From the NCBI GenBank assembly GCA_963775295.1, contig CAVZIK010000006.1:496001-560000 (forward strand): a DNA stretch of 64,000 bases. The letters are read 5' to 3'. The notes under the pieces are model-generated. The model was not told where the DNA came from and ran no database searches. It saw nothing but the letters and a program-made list of their open reading frames with translations. Positions 33,893 through 42,938 of the stretch are shown here, one piece after another; positions within the stretch are counted from its first letter, which is position 1; every line of letters begins with the position of its first letter. Source of the DNA: JAMDEO01 sp963775295 (GTDB taxonomy: Bacteria; Actinomycetota; Thermoleophilia; RBG-16-64-13). The translations under genes and the position numbers were made by a program.

Positions 33893-35425
33893 CTATGAGT
33901 CCGACCCTCCTTCGAGCAACCGCAGGACCCGAGCCATCAGGGTGATGGCCTGAGCGCGATTGGCGTTCTCCGCGGGCCGGAAATATCCGTTCGCATCACC
34001 GCACATCAATCCCAGGTATTTCACCATGACAACCGCGCCCGAAGCCCAGTAGCCCTGCGGCACGTCGTCGAAGATCAGATAGGCCGCCGCGGCGGAATTA
34101 GCCCAGTCGGGGTTGGGATCGGATCCCATGGCGCGGCAGATCATCGTGGCCATCTGCGCCCGAGTGATCAGGTTGTCCGGGGAGAACGTAGAGCCGTCGC
34201 CCGTGCCCTGAACCAGACCCAGACGAGCCGCCGCCTCTATTTCTCGATAGGCCCACTCATCCGCGGGCACGTCCCTGAAGGTCGGCGCCTCCGAAGCAGC
34301 GCTCTGGGTGGAGACGGCACCGCTCAACGCGTCCGGCGCCATGGCCCGCACGAGGTAGACCGCGAACTGAGCGCGCGACACCATGCTGTAGGGATGGAAG
34401 TGCCCGTCGGAGCTGGGTGTCACCACACTCGCATTGACAGCCTGAGCGAAATCGGCGTAGTACCAGTCGGTGGTGCGGACATCGCTGAAACCCGAAACGT
34501 TCGCTTTTGGCACCGTCGTGGTCGTCGTAGGCTTGACGGTGGTGGTCGTGCTCCTGGCGGTCGTGGTCGTCGTCTTGGCTGTCGTTGTGGTGGTCGGCTT
34601 GGTTGTCGTCGTGGTGGTCGGCGACTTCACCGTCGTGGTGGTCGTGGTGCTCGCGCCTGGAGCTGTGGTCGCGGTCGTCAGCGGCGGTTTACCTGCCGCA
34701 ACCCATTCAGAGAGCGTCGGAGCCGCCTTGAGACTGGCATACGGGTCGATCGCGCTGGGCGGCCGAGTCTGGCTGCCGGTGGCCGCGACGTAGCCACCGC
34801 GATGGATCTCGAAATGGAGGTGACTGCCGACGTCTTCCGCGTTGCCGCTGTCACCGACGTAAGCAATGATGTCGCCGCGATGCACGCGCGAGCCGTTCTT
34901 GAGTCCGGGGGCGTAGGCGTTCTGCGTCCCGCCCTTGCCGTCGTCCGTACCCGGTGTGTCGTTGTTGATATGGATATAGAAGTAATCGTTGCCGTCATCG
35001 CCTCGGAGAAGGATGTTGTAATAGGGCTGGTTGTTGTAGCTCGACAGCTTGCCGGTGAAGTTCATCCAATCGAGGGTTCCGTCAACGACAGCAAGCAACG
35101 GCGTCATTTTGGGGGCCATGAGGTCGTTGCCCGCATGGGTGCGTCCGCCCGAGCGCGCCGCGCCGAAGGTGTCGGTCAGGGAAACCCGCTTTTCCATAGG
35201 ATAGAGAATAGGCACCACGACCGAACTGGCCGCCGGAGTAAGAGTTACAGACTCCGCTGAGCTTGAAGCCGTGGGAAGGATCACGAGGCACAGAACGACA
35301 ACCAGCAGAACCGCCGCCACCCAAAACGGGGAGTGAAGCTTCAGTCTGCGCTCCGCAACGGCGCAAAAGCTCCCCGGCGGCTGCGCCAGGCGTCTCTCCC
35401 CATGGTTTGATCCTGTCGCCGCCAT
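33893..35425 (-). CDS. M23 (LytM-type) peptidase domain protein with SLH repeats
   Basis: About 510 residues, exported (hydrophobic segment at about 33-58). The M23 domain at about 70-215 has the metal/catalytic motifs THAGNDLMAP and SHLHFEIHRGG, so it is probably an active endopeptidase; catalytically dead relatives act as amidase activators. A Thr-rich linker at about 245-305 is followed by three SLH repeats at about 308-505 (VVTPSSDGHFHPYSMVSR, LVQGTGDGSTFSPDNLITR, LMCGDANGYFRPAENANR). ATG 35425 is preferred because aggtggtga lies at ideal spacing; GTG 35437 is the alternative. First gene of the three-gene SLH enzyme set. Confidence 0.9.
   Translation of the reverse strand: MAATGSNHGERRLAQPPGSFCAVAERRLKLHSPFWVAAVLLVVVLCLVILPTASSSAESVTLTPAASSVVVPILYPMEKRVSLTDTFGAARSGGRTHAGNDLMAPKMTPLLAVVDGTLDWMNFTGKLSSYNNQPYYNILLRGDDGNDYFYIHINNDTPGTDDGKGGTQNAYAPGLKNGSRVHRGDIIAYVGDSGNAEDVGSHLHFEIHRGGYVAATGSQTRPPSAIDPYASLKAAPTLSEWVAAGKPPLTTATTAPGASTTTTTTVKSPTTTTTTKPTTTTTAKTTTTTARSTTTTVKPTTTTTVPKANVSGFSDVRTTDWYYADFAQAVNASVVTPSSDGHFHPYSMVSRAQFAVYLVRAMAPDALSGAVSTQSAASEAPTFRDVPADEWAYREIEAAARLGLVQGTGDGSTFSPDNLITRAQMATMICRAMGSDPNPDWANSAAAAYLIFDDVPQGYWASGAVVMVKYLGLMCGDANGYFRPAENANRAQAITLMARVLRLLEGGSDS
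34500..34680. repeat. Low-complexity Thr-codon tract (linker of the M23-SLH protein)
   Basis: A gtcgtggt-like irregular repeat on the plus strand encodes long Thr runs on the minus strand between the peptidase and SLH parts. Confidence 0.65.
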
Positions 35426-35601
35426 ACTTATCACCACCTGCTTACGCCGGCAGCTGGACTTCTCCTGCCACCCGGCTCACCGTCACCGCAAGGGCCGTTC
35501 CTCTTGGAACCAGGCCCCGTTTCGTTGAGCACGGCGCTTGAAACCGCGCGCACGCCTATCGGCTATTTCGGCAAGTTCGGGCATTCTAACAAGCCTCGAC
35601 G

Positions 35602-37257
35602 TCAAGAGGAAGACGCAGACCCTCCGGCTCCGCCCTTGTGCACGCGCCGGAAGACCCCCCGCAGCATGCCCGTGATTTCCGTGAATTCCGGCACTTTGAA
35701 AAGCCGGGCAAGCAGCAGATAGCTTCCCGCGCCCACGACGATGCCGACGATGAGCCGGACAACGAAACCATCGGTGCGTGCGGGCAATTCCTGGGAAAGA
35801 ACGAAGTCGACCGCCCAGATGACGAGCCCCATTCCAGCGGAGATGCCGATGACGCCCAGCAAGGACTTGAAGATGCCGCGAAAGCCAATGGGGCCAATCT
35901 TCCGGCGCAGAAGGTGGACCAGCACGAAGAAGTTGACGGAGAGGGCGACCGAGGTGCCCAGGGTCAAGCCGCTCACCGCCGCTGCCGCCGAGAAGGACAG
36001 GATTATGCGCATGAACAAGTACGAAATCCCGATGTTGAGGAACACAGTCGCAGCGCTGATCTTCACAGGCGTCCGCGTGTCGTGATAGGAGTAGAACACC
36101 CGCGTGAGCGTATCTCGACCCGCATAGCAGTAGAGCCCCAGGCACTCGAAGAGAAGCACCCAAGCCGTCCGAAAGGCGTCCTCCGAAGTGAATTTCCCAT
36201 TCTGATAGATGGCTCCGATGAGCGGGTAGCGCAGGATTATGATGCCGATGGTCGCCGGAATCATGAGAAAGCCCATCAGCCGCATGGCGAAACTGAGGGT
36301 CGCCTTGACCTTGTCGGGCGAGTTCGCCGCCACCTGCTCCGATAGGAGCGGGAAGATCGGAACGGTGATGCCCGCCACGAACAGTGCCAGAGGCAGTTGA
36401 AAGAGCTTGTCGGCGTAGTTGAGGCTGGAGATGGCTCCGCCGAGCAGGACGGAGGCAATGATCTGATCGGAGAATATGCTGATCTTGCCGACGGCCGATC
36501 CCAGCAACACCGGCCAGACCATCCCCCCGACCTCACGAACCGCCGGATCGCGCCACTTGATCCGCGGCGTGTACTTGATGCCCTGGTCGCGCAGTCCCGG
36601 CAGCATGAGCAGGCAGCCGGTAACGGAACCCACGACGCTCCCGACGGCGAGAGCCGTGATAGATAGAGGCTTCGCCAGAGCCACCAGGACAATCACAGTG
36701 GCGAGCGTACCGATCGCTGGCGAAAAGGCCGCAAGTGCGAAGCGCTTGAGCGAGTTCAGCATCCCCATGAAGAGGCCGGCTATAGAATCGAAGACCAGGC
36801 CAATCATGAGTATCCGCAACAGGAAGGTCGCCTGACGTGAAGTCTCCGCCCCCACCCCAAAGCCGCCCACTACGTACACGAGGTAGGGAGCGATGATGGT
36901 GAAGAGGACAGCCACGCCGAGCAGGGCTAGAAAGATGATGTTCCCCAGGTTGACCGAGAGTTCCCAGGCCTCCTTCTTTCGACCGATCGTGATCCGATAC
37001 GTGAGCACCGGGACGAATGTGGCGGTGAGCGCGCCGGCCACCATCAACACGACCAAGTAGGGCACTTTGTAGGCGAGGAAGAAGGCGTCGGTGAGGTTGG
37101 TCATCCCGAAGAAGTGAGCGGTGACGATGTCGCGAACGAGTCCGAACACTCGACTGAGCAGCGTAGCGGCCACGATAACCAGGGCGGCCTTGCCCACCAC
37201 GGTGCGGACTGAGGAACCGGTGACCTTTTCCGTACCTACCTCGCCTGGATCGCTCAC
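35602..37257 (-). CDS. murJ: MurJ/MviN-type lipid II flippase
   Basis: A 551-residue polytopic membrane protein of the MOP superfamily with about 14 hydrophobic segments. The family motifs LLSRVFGLVRDIVTAHFFG near the N-terminus and YSYHDTRTPVKISAATVFLN in the second half are clear. MurJ moves lipid-linked cell-wall precursors to the outer face. In this setting, last in a wall-polymer operon, it could serve lipid II, the polymer's lipid intermediate or both. The GTG start at 37257 overlaps the csaB stop (GTGA). Confidence 0.92.
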   Translation of the reverse strand: MSDPGEVGTEKVTGSSVRTVVGKAALVIVAATLLSRVFGLVRDIVTAHFFGMTNLTDAFFLAYKVPYLVVLMVAGALTATFVPVLTYRITIGRKKEAWELSVNLGNIIFLALLGVAVLFTIIAPYLVYVVGGFGVGAETSRQATFLLRILMIGLVFDSIAGLFMGMLNSLKRFALAAFSPAIGTLATVIVLVALAKPLSITALAVGSVVGSVTGCLLMLPGLRDQGIKYTPRIKWRDPAVREVGGMVWPVLLGSAVGKISIFSDQIIASVLLGGAISSLNYADKLFQLPLALFVAGITVPIFPLLSEQVAANSPDKVKATLSFAMRLMGFLMIPATIGIIILRYPLIGAIYQNGKFTSEDAFRTAWVLLFECLGLYCYAGRDTLTRVFYSYHDTRTPVKISAATVFLNIGISYLFMRIILSFSAAAAVSGLTLGTSVALSVNFFVLVHLLRRKIGPIGFRGIFKSLLGVIGISAGMGLVIWAVDFVLSQELPARTDGFVVRLIVGIVVGAGSYLLLARLFKVPEFTEITGMLRGVFRRVHKGGAGGSASSS

Positions 37258-38483
37258 GGGATGCGCCTTGACAGGGGAGATCGGCCCGAAGCGAGTTGCA
37301 CGGCCAGCATCGCGGTACGCCCGGCTTCCGCTCGCAGCGGTTCCACCGAATATTCGAGCGCCGAACGGCGCTTATCTAGATGCGCGGCTGTATCCAAAAT
37401 GGCATCGACCAACCGAGCGACTCCCGACGCAGTGCGGGTCATAGCCTCGCTATCAACCTGGCCTGCCTCCAAGTCGTCCACTCGCACCATCCACGGCGTC
37501 TGTCCGGTCTGAGCGGCAAAGGCCTTCGTTTTTGGGTCGTAGTCCAGGACGACGGATGGGGTCCCGGCCGTGGCGGAGAGTATGCCGCCGTGAAGCCTCA
37601 TGGCGACGACCAGTTCAGCCGAACCCAAAACGGCTGCCAGCAGCGCCGGCGATTCCACCGGGGGTAGGACGTGGGCGCGGCCGGCCAGTGCAGGCGGCGC
37701 CGCGATCGTCTCGCAAACAGGCAGGTCCTGCACCTCGTGGAATGGCACACAGAGAATGTCCAAGTCCAGAGCGGCCGCGACTTTCTCCAGCGCGACGCCC
37801 AGACTATCGAGATAACCCGAGCGCCCCAGCCAGGACCGAGCGCAGACGGCGAGGAAGCGCGAGTCTCCGTCCAGTCCGACCGCCGACAGAGCCTCCCGGG
37901 CCGCGCTGGCCGGTGCCGGAGTGAGGGCGTACGCCGGATCGGGAACGATCAGTTGCACCGGTGCGCGGACACCTACCTCGTACGCGAGGCGAGCGGACTC
38001 CGGATCTCGCCACGTCACGGCTTGGGAGAGCGAGCCCGCGATCGCCACCGCCCGTCGAGCGGCCCGGGTGTGCAGCGGCCCGAGTCCCTGCGCGTACCAC
38101 ATCACCGGAAGTCCTTGCGCCCGGGCCATGAGAACTACGGACAAGAAGTAAGGAATAGGTCGCAGCTTCCCCTCCCGCAGCAGGAACGAGCGGCCGTGGA
38201 GTTCGAAGTCGGCCTCGTGGAGGAAGCTGCCGCCGCCGCTGATGAGCAGGTCGGCGTCTTTGATCGCTGCGTGCAACATCGCCGGCGAGCGGAGGCTGGT
38301 CGACTGGGTCTTCAGATCGCGGCCGGCAAGGGAGTGGCGCCGCTCAGTGTCCGCAGGATCGAACGAAAGGATGGTGAACTGCGCCTGCAGATCTCGGCGC
38401 TCGATCTCTTGGAGAATGCCGGCCAGAATGGCCTCGTCTCCCGCGTTCTTCTCCCCGTAGTAGCCGCTGACGAGATATCTCAA
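37254..38483 (-). CDS. csaB: CsaB-type polysaccharide pyruvyl transferase
   Basis: A 409-residue enzyme. The family opening LVSGYYGEKNAGDEAILAGI, the middle ISGGGSFLHE, VMWYAQGLGPL and the C-terminal LVVAMRLHGGILSATAGTPS are all CsaB hallmarks. It transfers pyruvate from phosphoenolpyruvate to ManNAc of the secondary wall polymer, making the ketal that SLH domains recognise. The start is TTG 38483, whose TTGA overlaps the stop of the preceding glycosyltransferase gene; the frame is open for 71 codons more, but that part overlaps the other gene and has no family similarity. Its presence directly explains the eight SLH proteins in the window. Confidence 0.92.
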   Translation of the reverse strand: MRYLVSGYYGEKNAGDEAILAGILQEIERRDLQAQFTILSFDPADTERRHSLAGRDLKTQSTSLRSPAMLHAAIKDADLLISGGGSFLHEADFELHGRSFLLREGKLRPIPYFLSVVLMARAQGLPVMWYAQGLGPLHTRAARRAVAIAGSLSQAVTWRDPESARLAYEVGVRAPVQLIVPDPAYALTPAPASAAREALSAVGLDGDSRFLAVCARSWLGRSGYLDSLGVALEKVAAALDLDILCVPFHEVQDLPVCETIAAPPALAGRAHVLPPVESPALLAAVLGSAELVVAMRLHGGILSATAGTPSVVLDYDPKTKAFAAQTGQTPWMVRVDDLEAGQVDSEAMTRTASGVARLVDAILDTAAHLDKRRSALEYSVEPLRAEAGRTAMLAVQLASGRSPLSRRIP

Positions 38484-40612
38484 GATCCGCCGTCCGCGTC
38501 GATGCCCCCGGCGGCGCGCGCCCGGCCGCGGCGCGGCGGGCCATAATCGTCGGAAGAACCCAGCACCACCTGCGCCGCATAGTGGAGCAACACGCCCTGG
38601 CGGCGAGCACGGCGGGGATTTGCCGCCAGTCGATACAGCCACTCGACTCTGGCCTTCTGGGTCCAAGCAGGCGCTCGCTTCACCGTGCCGGACCACACGT
38701 CGAAACTACCGCCGACCCCCAACCCGACTCCCGCGCCGAGTTCGTAGCGATGGCGATAAAGCAAGACCTCCTGCCGCGGAGCCCCCATCGCCACGAGAAC
38801 GATCTGCGCGCCCGACTCCTTCACCACTCGGACGACCTCGTACTCTTCCGACACCGGGAAGTATCCGTGGTGAGTCCCCGCCACCAGCAGGCGTGGCAGG
38901 CGCTCCACCTGCCACCGTGCGGCTTCTTCGGCGACTCCCTCGGCGGCCCCCAGAAAGTAGACCGACAACCCCCGTTCAGCCGCCAATTCGAGAACCCGTT
39001 GGGCCAAATCTATCCCCGGCACACGCGCGGCATGAGACACGCCTTGACGACCTGCGGCCCATACGGCGCCCACCCCATCGGGGTAGCAGAGATCTGCTTC
39101 CAAGAGAGCCTCTGCGGCGTCAGGATCCTTTTGAGCCCGCATGACCAATTCGGGGTTGAAGGAGACCGCGATCCGGGTGCGCGACGGCAAGTCCGGTTTC
39201 GCATCGCCCTGTTTGACTTTGCCGGCATTCTCGATCACCCAGCGAGCAGCTTCCTCCAGAGTAACCGGGTCGAGAGAAAACCCCTGGACCGAGATGGGCC
39301 CCGCAAGGGCAGGCTCCGCCCTGGACGTGACTTGCGACGCAGCCGCGTTCGGCGCAGCCTTGGCGTCTCCGAGAGACTTCCTGTCGCTCGCGGCCGTGGC
39401 TGCATTCGCGTAGATATCCGCGTAAGCGGCGGCCGCTCGAAGATGCGAGTGATTCTCGACCACGTAGACCCGAGCCGAAGCGGCCATCCGGGCGCCGAGG
39501 TCAGGGGCGGCAGCCAGGCGCAAAATGGCCGCTGCCAGGGCACGCGCGTCGGCCGGAACCAGCAGACCGGTCTCCCCGTCGACTACCATCTCGGCCAGAC
39601 CCCCGACATCGCCCGCAATAAGCGGCCGTCCCGATGCCATCGCCTCCAGAGCAGACAGCGATGTAGCCTCTTCCACGTTCTCCGAGTGCACTGAGGGCAC
39701 CAGCACGATGTCGGCCAAGCGGTACAGATCGAGGATAGCGTCGGGCCCCTGGCCGCCCAGAAGCCGGACATTCTCCTCCAAAGCATTTTCCCTGATGATC
39801 CGTTCCATCTCCTCCCGTTCGCCTCCTTCGCCGGCATGCAGGAGAAGGAAGTGTCCACGATCCGACGGATCCATCGCGGCCAGCGCAAGCGAGGGATAGA
39901 CGACTCCATTCTTCTTGACCAAGCGCCGAGGACAGAACAGTACGATCTTGTCGTCGGGGACGTCCCAGGTCTTCCGGAGTTCGGAACGAAGGCGGGCCTC
40001 TTCGCCACGGTCGTCCAGCGGTGCGAAAACCGACGTGTCGACGAAGTTCATCAAGGTGTAGATGGACGCACTGCGTCCCGGCATCAACTTGAGGGCGTGA
40101 TGGAACAACCTGGTGTCCACGGTCACCACGGCATCCGCCAGCCGAAGAGCACGCATTTCGGCCCGCATCAGGAAATTGCGCCCCGCTTCCGACGAAGTGC
40201 TGTATCCCTCGGACACGGACTCGAATAGGGGATAGCCATGCAACGTGAGCACCAAGGGAATCCGGAAACGATCGGCCACCTCGCGCAAATAGGGAATGGA
40301 GTAGACCTCCTGAGCATTCAGGACCTCCCACGGCATCTCGGCCCGGGCCAGCTCGCGTTCGGTTACACCAGCGAGGAGCCGGCCTCGTGCCTCTGCGGCA
40401 TACACCATGCCCCACCCTGTACGAACGCGGTTCAACGCCCCGGCGGGCCACACCACTCCGGCATTGCTGACCAACCCCGGGATCTTGGCACCCAAGTAGA
40501 GCGCGTGGGCTTCATGTCCCGTCTCCTCCAGACCGCGAACCAGCATGGAGATGTGGGTCGTCGTGCCCCCAATCTGCCCGGGATCTCGTATCGTCGGAAG
40601 GAGAATCCTCAT
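38480..40612 (-). CDS. GT4 glycosyltransferase fused to WecG/TagA (GT26) glycosyltransferase
   Basis: A 710-residue two-domain enzyme. Residues 1 to about 400 form a GT-B glycosyltransferase of family 4 (GQIGGTTTHISMLVRGL, VLFCPRRLVKKNGV, EATSLSALEAMASGRPLIAG). After a linker of about 30 residues, about 430-680 is a WecG/TagA/CpsF domain (FNPELVMRAQKDPD, LCYPDGVGAVWAAGRQG, APRQEVLLYRHR, VGGSFDVWSGTVKRAP). TagA enzymes transfer ManNAc to GlcNAc-PP-undecaprenol; the GT4 part would extend or start the chain. These are normally separate genes. ATG 40612 overlaps the upstream stop (ATGA). Confidence 0.9.
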   Translation of the reverse strand: MRILLPTIRDPGQIGGTTTHISMLVRGLEETGHEAHALYLGAKIPGLVSNAGVVWPAGALNRVRTGWGMVYAAEARGRLLAGVTERELARAEMPWEVLNAQEVYSIPYLREVADRFRIPLVLTLHGYPLFESVSEGYSTSSEAGRNFLMRAEMRALRLADAVVTVDTRLFHHALKLMPGRSASIYTLMNFVDTSVFAPLDDRGEEARLRSELRKTWDVPDDKIVLFCPRRLVKKNGVVYPSLALAAMDPSDRGHFLLLHAGEGGEREEMERIIRENALEENVRLLGGQGPDAILDLYRLADIVLVPSVHSENVEEATSLSALEAMASGRPLIAGDVGGLAEMVVDGETGLLVPADARALAAAILRLAAAPDLGARMAASARVYVVENHSHLRAAAAYADIYANAATAASDRKSLGDAKAAPNAAASQVTSRAEPALAGPISVQGFSLDPVTLEEAARWVIENAGKVKQGDAKPDLPSRTRIAVSFNPELVMRAQKDPDAAEALLEADLCYPDGVGAVWAAGRQGVSHAARVPGIDLAQRVLELAAERGLSVYFLGAAEGVAEEAARWQVERLPRLLVAGTHHGYFPVSEEYEVVRVVKESGAQIVLVAMGAPRQEVLLYRHRYELGAGVGLGVGGSFDVWSGTVKRAPAWTQKARVEWLYRLAANPRRARRQGVLLHYAAQVVLGSSDDYGPPRRGRARAAGGIDADGGS

Positions 40613-41793
40613 GAGAAGGCACTCTTTCGCACCAGCATCGCCTCCACCAGGCCCGATATCTCTTCAACACGGGCGTCCCAGGAGTTTGCGGCAGCCAAGG
40701 CGGAGCGCGCAAGTCGAGCCTCCGGCGAGTCGGAAACAAGCGCTTCGCGAATCAACTCCGGATAGTCCGCAGGCTCCGCGGCCAGCAAAACCTGCTCGGC
40801 GAACGGCGCGAGCTCGGGGAGGGCCGCCGCGACGATCGGCAAGCCCGCGGCCAGATACTCGTAGAGCTTGAGGGGGAAGATATTGCGCGTCAACTCATTC
40901 AGCTTATACGGAATGAGCGCGACATCCATGGCCTTGAGGTAGGCGGGCAGCTCCGCCAGCGGCTTTCCACCAAGGAGATGAACGTTCGGGATGGCGACGA
41001 GACGAGACTCGTCCACGTCACCCGGCTGGATAGGGCCCACGAGGACGACATGCCAGGAAGGGTCCGCCTGAGCCATAGCTTCGATGGCATCCAGGTCCAG
41101 GCGCTCGTCGTGCATCCCCACCACGCCAAGCCGAGGCGCGGGGATCGCAGCGATGTCCCCTGGCAACGGAAGGTCCGGGTCGAGAGCGCTCCCAAAATGG
41201 AAGACGTCAGCGCCATGAAGCACGTGATGGATGTTCGAGTTGAGGCGGTCTCTCGATAGCAACAGATTGCGTGCGGTCGTGATCACGAGGTCGGCCCGAC
41301 GGGTCAGTTCGTCGTCGTAGGCGCGCACCACCCCTGGGTTCACATTCCCCGGAAACGCTGAGTGCTCGTCGACACAGTGATAGATCACAGCTCGCGGTGC
41401 TAACCGATCGATGAGTGCGCACGACGAGGGCAGGTATGTCCACAGCAGGGTATCTTTCAATCCAATCTGCCTCTCGGCCCAGCGAATGTAGCGGGCGAGC
41501 ACGGCCTGGTTAGCGCGGTTGACCGCCGGATACATATTGCCGAAGGGCAGTAGAGGAGGTGGAGTGAGCACCCAGAGCCCCTCCCGAGCCTTGCGCAGCC
41601 GCGGCGCCACCGCTTTCCACCGCCGCCAGCGAGCCGGCACCTTCAGGGGAGCCAACATAGTCACCGGCTCCTCCACGTAGAGAATCCGGTTCGATTCAGC
41701 AAGCCGATGCATGATCTGTTGCTTGCTCGTCCAGTGAGCGTCCCAGTCCAGGGACGAGACGCAGACGATGTCTGTCCCGCGCAGCACTACCAT
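40609..41793 (-). CDS. TuaH-like glycosyltransferase
   Basis: A 394-residue GT-B-fold enzyme resembling the TuaH/GT1-like group. The N-terminus has VCVSSLDWDAHWTSKQQIMH and NRILYVEEPVT, typical of these proteins. The C-terminal donor site includes LVGPIQPGDVDESRL and PLKLYEYLAAGLPIVAA. Cytoplasmic or membrane-peripheral; it would add a sugar to the wall polymer, but the sugar cannot be inferred. ATG 41793 overlaps the upstream stop by 7 bases. Confidence 0.87.
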   Translation of the reverse strand: MVVLRGTDIVCVSSLDWDAHWTSKQQIMHRLAESNRILYVEEPVTMLAPLKVPARWRRWKAVAPRLRKAREGLWVLTPPPLLPFGNMYPAVNRANQAVLARYIRWAERQIGLKDTLLWTYLPSSCALIDRLAPRAVIYHCVDEHSAFPGNVNPGVVRAYDDELTRRADLVITTARNLLLSRDRLNSNIHHVLHGADVFHFGSALDPDLPLPGDIAAIPAPRLGVVGMHDERLDLDAIEAMAQADPSWHVVLVGPIQPGDVDESRLVAIPNVHLLGGKPLAELPAYLKAMDVALIPYKLNELTRNIFPLKLYEYLAAGLPIVAAALPELAPFAEQVLLAAEPADYPELIREALVSDSPEARLARSALAAANSWDARVEEISGLVEAMLVRKSAFS

Positions 41794-42938
41794 CCTCCGT
41801 TCCCAGACCGTCCTGCCAGGACACGCTCATAGAAGCGCAACGTCTCCCGGGCGGCGGTGATCGTCGAAAATCTCTCAATCACGCGCCGACGCGAGGCCGC
41901 ACCCATACGTTGCCGCAGGTCTGGATCAGCGAGCAAGGTTTCCAGGCGCGCGGCCAGCGACGCCGCCGTAGCCGCGCGGTCTTCGAGACGAGCCACGAGA
42001 TAGCCGTTCACTCCGTCATCTAAGATCTCCGGGAGACCGCCCACCGCTGTGGCGACCACGGGCAGACCCATCGTCATTGCTTCGAGCACCGACAGGGGTA
42101 CTCCTTCAGAGATCGAGGTAAGAGCGTACACCTGGAACTCCCGGAGCGCGGACCAGACAGGGCGGACCTCTCCTCGAAACTCCACCACTCCGCGCAGCCC
42201 TGTTTCCGCGGCTTGCCGCTCCAGCGCCGGCCGCTCGGGCCCGTCACCCACGACGACCACCCGCAAATTCGGGCGCCGCTTGCGAAGCAAGCCAGCCGCC
42301 TCCAGTAATAGGCCTAGGTCCTTCACGTCAACCAGTCTGGCGACCGTACCCACAATCTCTGGTCCATTCGATGGCGCGGTGGTCCGATCGCCGAAATCGA
42401 CCGATTCGATCCCCGGATAGACGACACGGATCCGCGATCGGGAAATCCCACGCTCAGCCAATCTGGCAGCGAGGGCGGCGGAGACACAGAAGAACCCATC
42501 CACCGATCCCGCGCTGAACCGCTCCAGGGCCAGGTAGGCCCACGATTTGAGGGGGTGCGTGTAGTCGAGGGCGAGATCCGAATGGACGGTAGTGAACAAC
42601 GCGGGTCGCGGTCGTGACTCTGAAAACATGGTCCGCACCAGCATTCGTACGGGCAGGTTGGCCCTCATGCCATGGGTGTGAACCACCTCCCAGCCCCCGC
42701 CGGCAAGATAGCGACGCAGGCCGGGAACGATGCGCACATCCCAGGGGCCGTCCATGGAGATGATCTCGCATGGCAGGTCGCGCCGCGAAGCCTCCACTGC
42801 TAGGCCTCCCGACCCCAGGCAGAGCAGATTTGCGTCGCAGCCTTCCGTCCTCAAAGCCGTAAGCAGGGGGAGAACATAGGCCATGGCCCCCCCGGTGTCA
42901 CCACCACCGATGACGTGCAGAACCCTGAGGCGAGTCAC
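41787..42938 (-). CDS. GT4 family glycosyltransferase
   Basis: A 383-residue retaining glycosyltransferase of family 4. Acceptor-side motif VLHVIGGGDTGGAMAYVLPL; donor-side motifs VARLVDVKDLGLLLEAAGLL, VVVGDGPERPAL and EGVPLSVLEAMTMGLPVVAT with the EX7E pair. The start is GTG 42938 after ggaggaaacggc, overlapping the ligase gene stop by GTGA; the open frame upstream lies inside that gene. Part of the wall-polymer operon. Confidence 0.9.
   Translation of the reverse strand: MTRLRVLHVIGGGDTGGAMAYVLPLLTALRTEGCDANLLCLGSGGLAVEASRRDLPCEIISMDGPWDVRIVPGLRRYLAGGGWEVVHTHGMRANLPVRMLVRTMFSESRPRPALFTTVHSDLALDYTHPLKSWAYLALERFSAGSVDGFFCVSAALAARLAERGISRSRIRVVYPGIESVDFGDRTTAPSNGPEIVGTVARLVDVKDLGLLLEAAGLLRKRRPNLRVVVVGDGPERPALERQAAETGLRGVVEFRGEVRPVWSALREFQVYALTSISEGVPLSVLEAMTMGLPVVATAVGGLPEILDDGVNGYLVARLEDRAATAASLAARLETLLADPDLRQRMGAASRRRVIERFSTITAARETLRFYERVLAGRSGNGGW

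Noticed and set aside
33893..35425. Reading the SLH, M23 and SpoIID genes as evidence of true endospore formation
   Set aside because: No sporulation regulators or spore-coat genes are visible, and SpoIID-, M23- and GerMN-type domains occur widely in non-sporulating bacteria.
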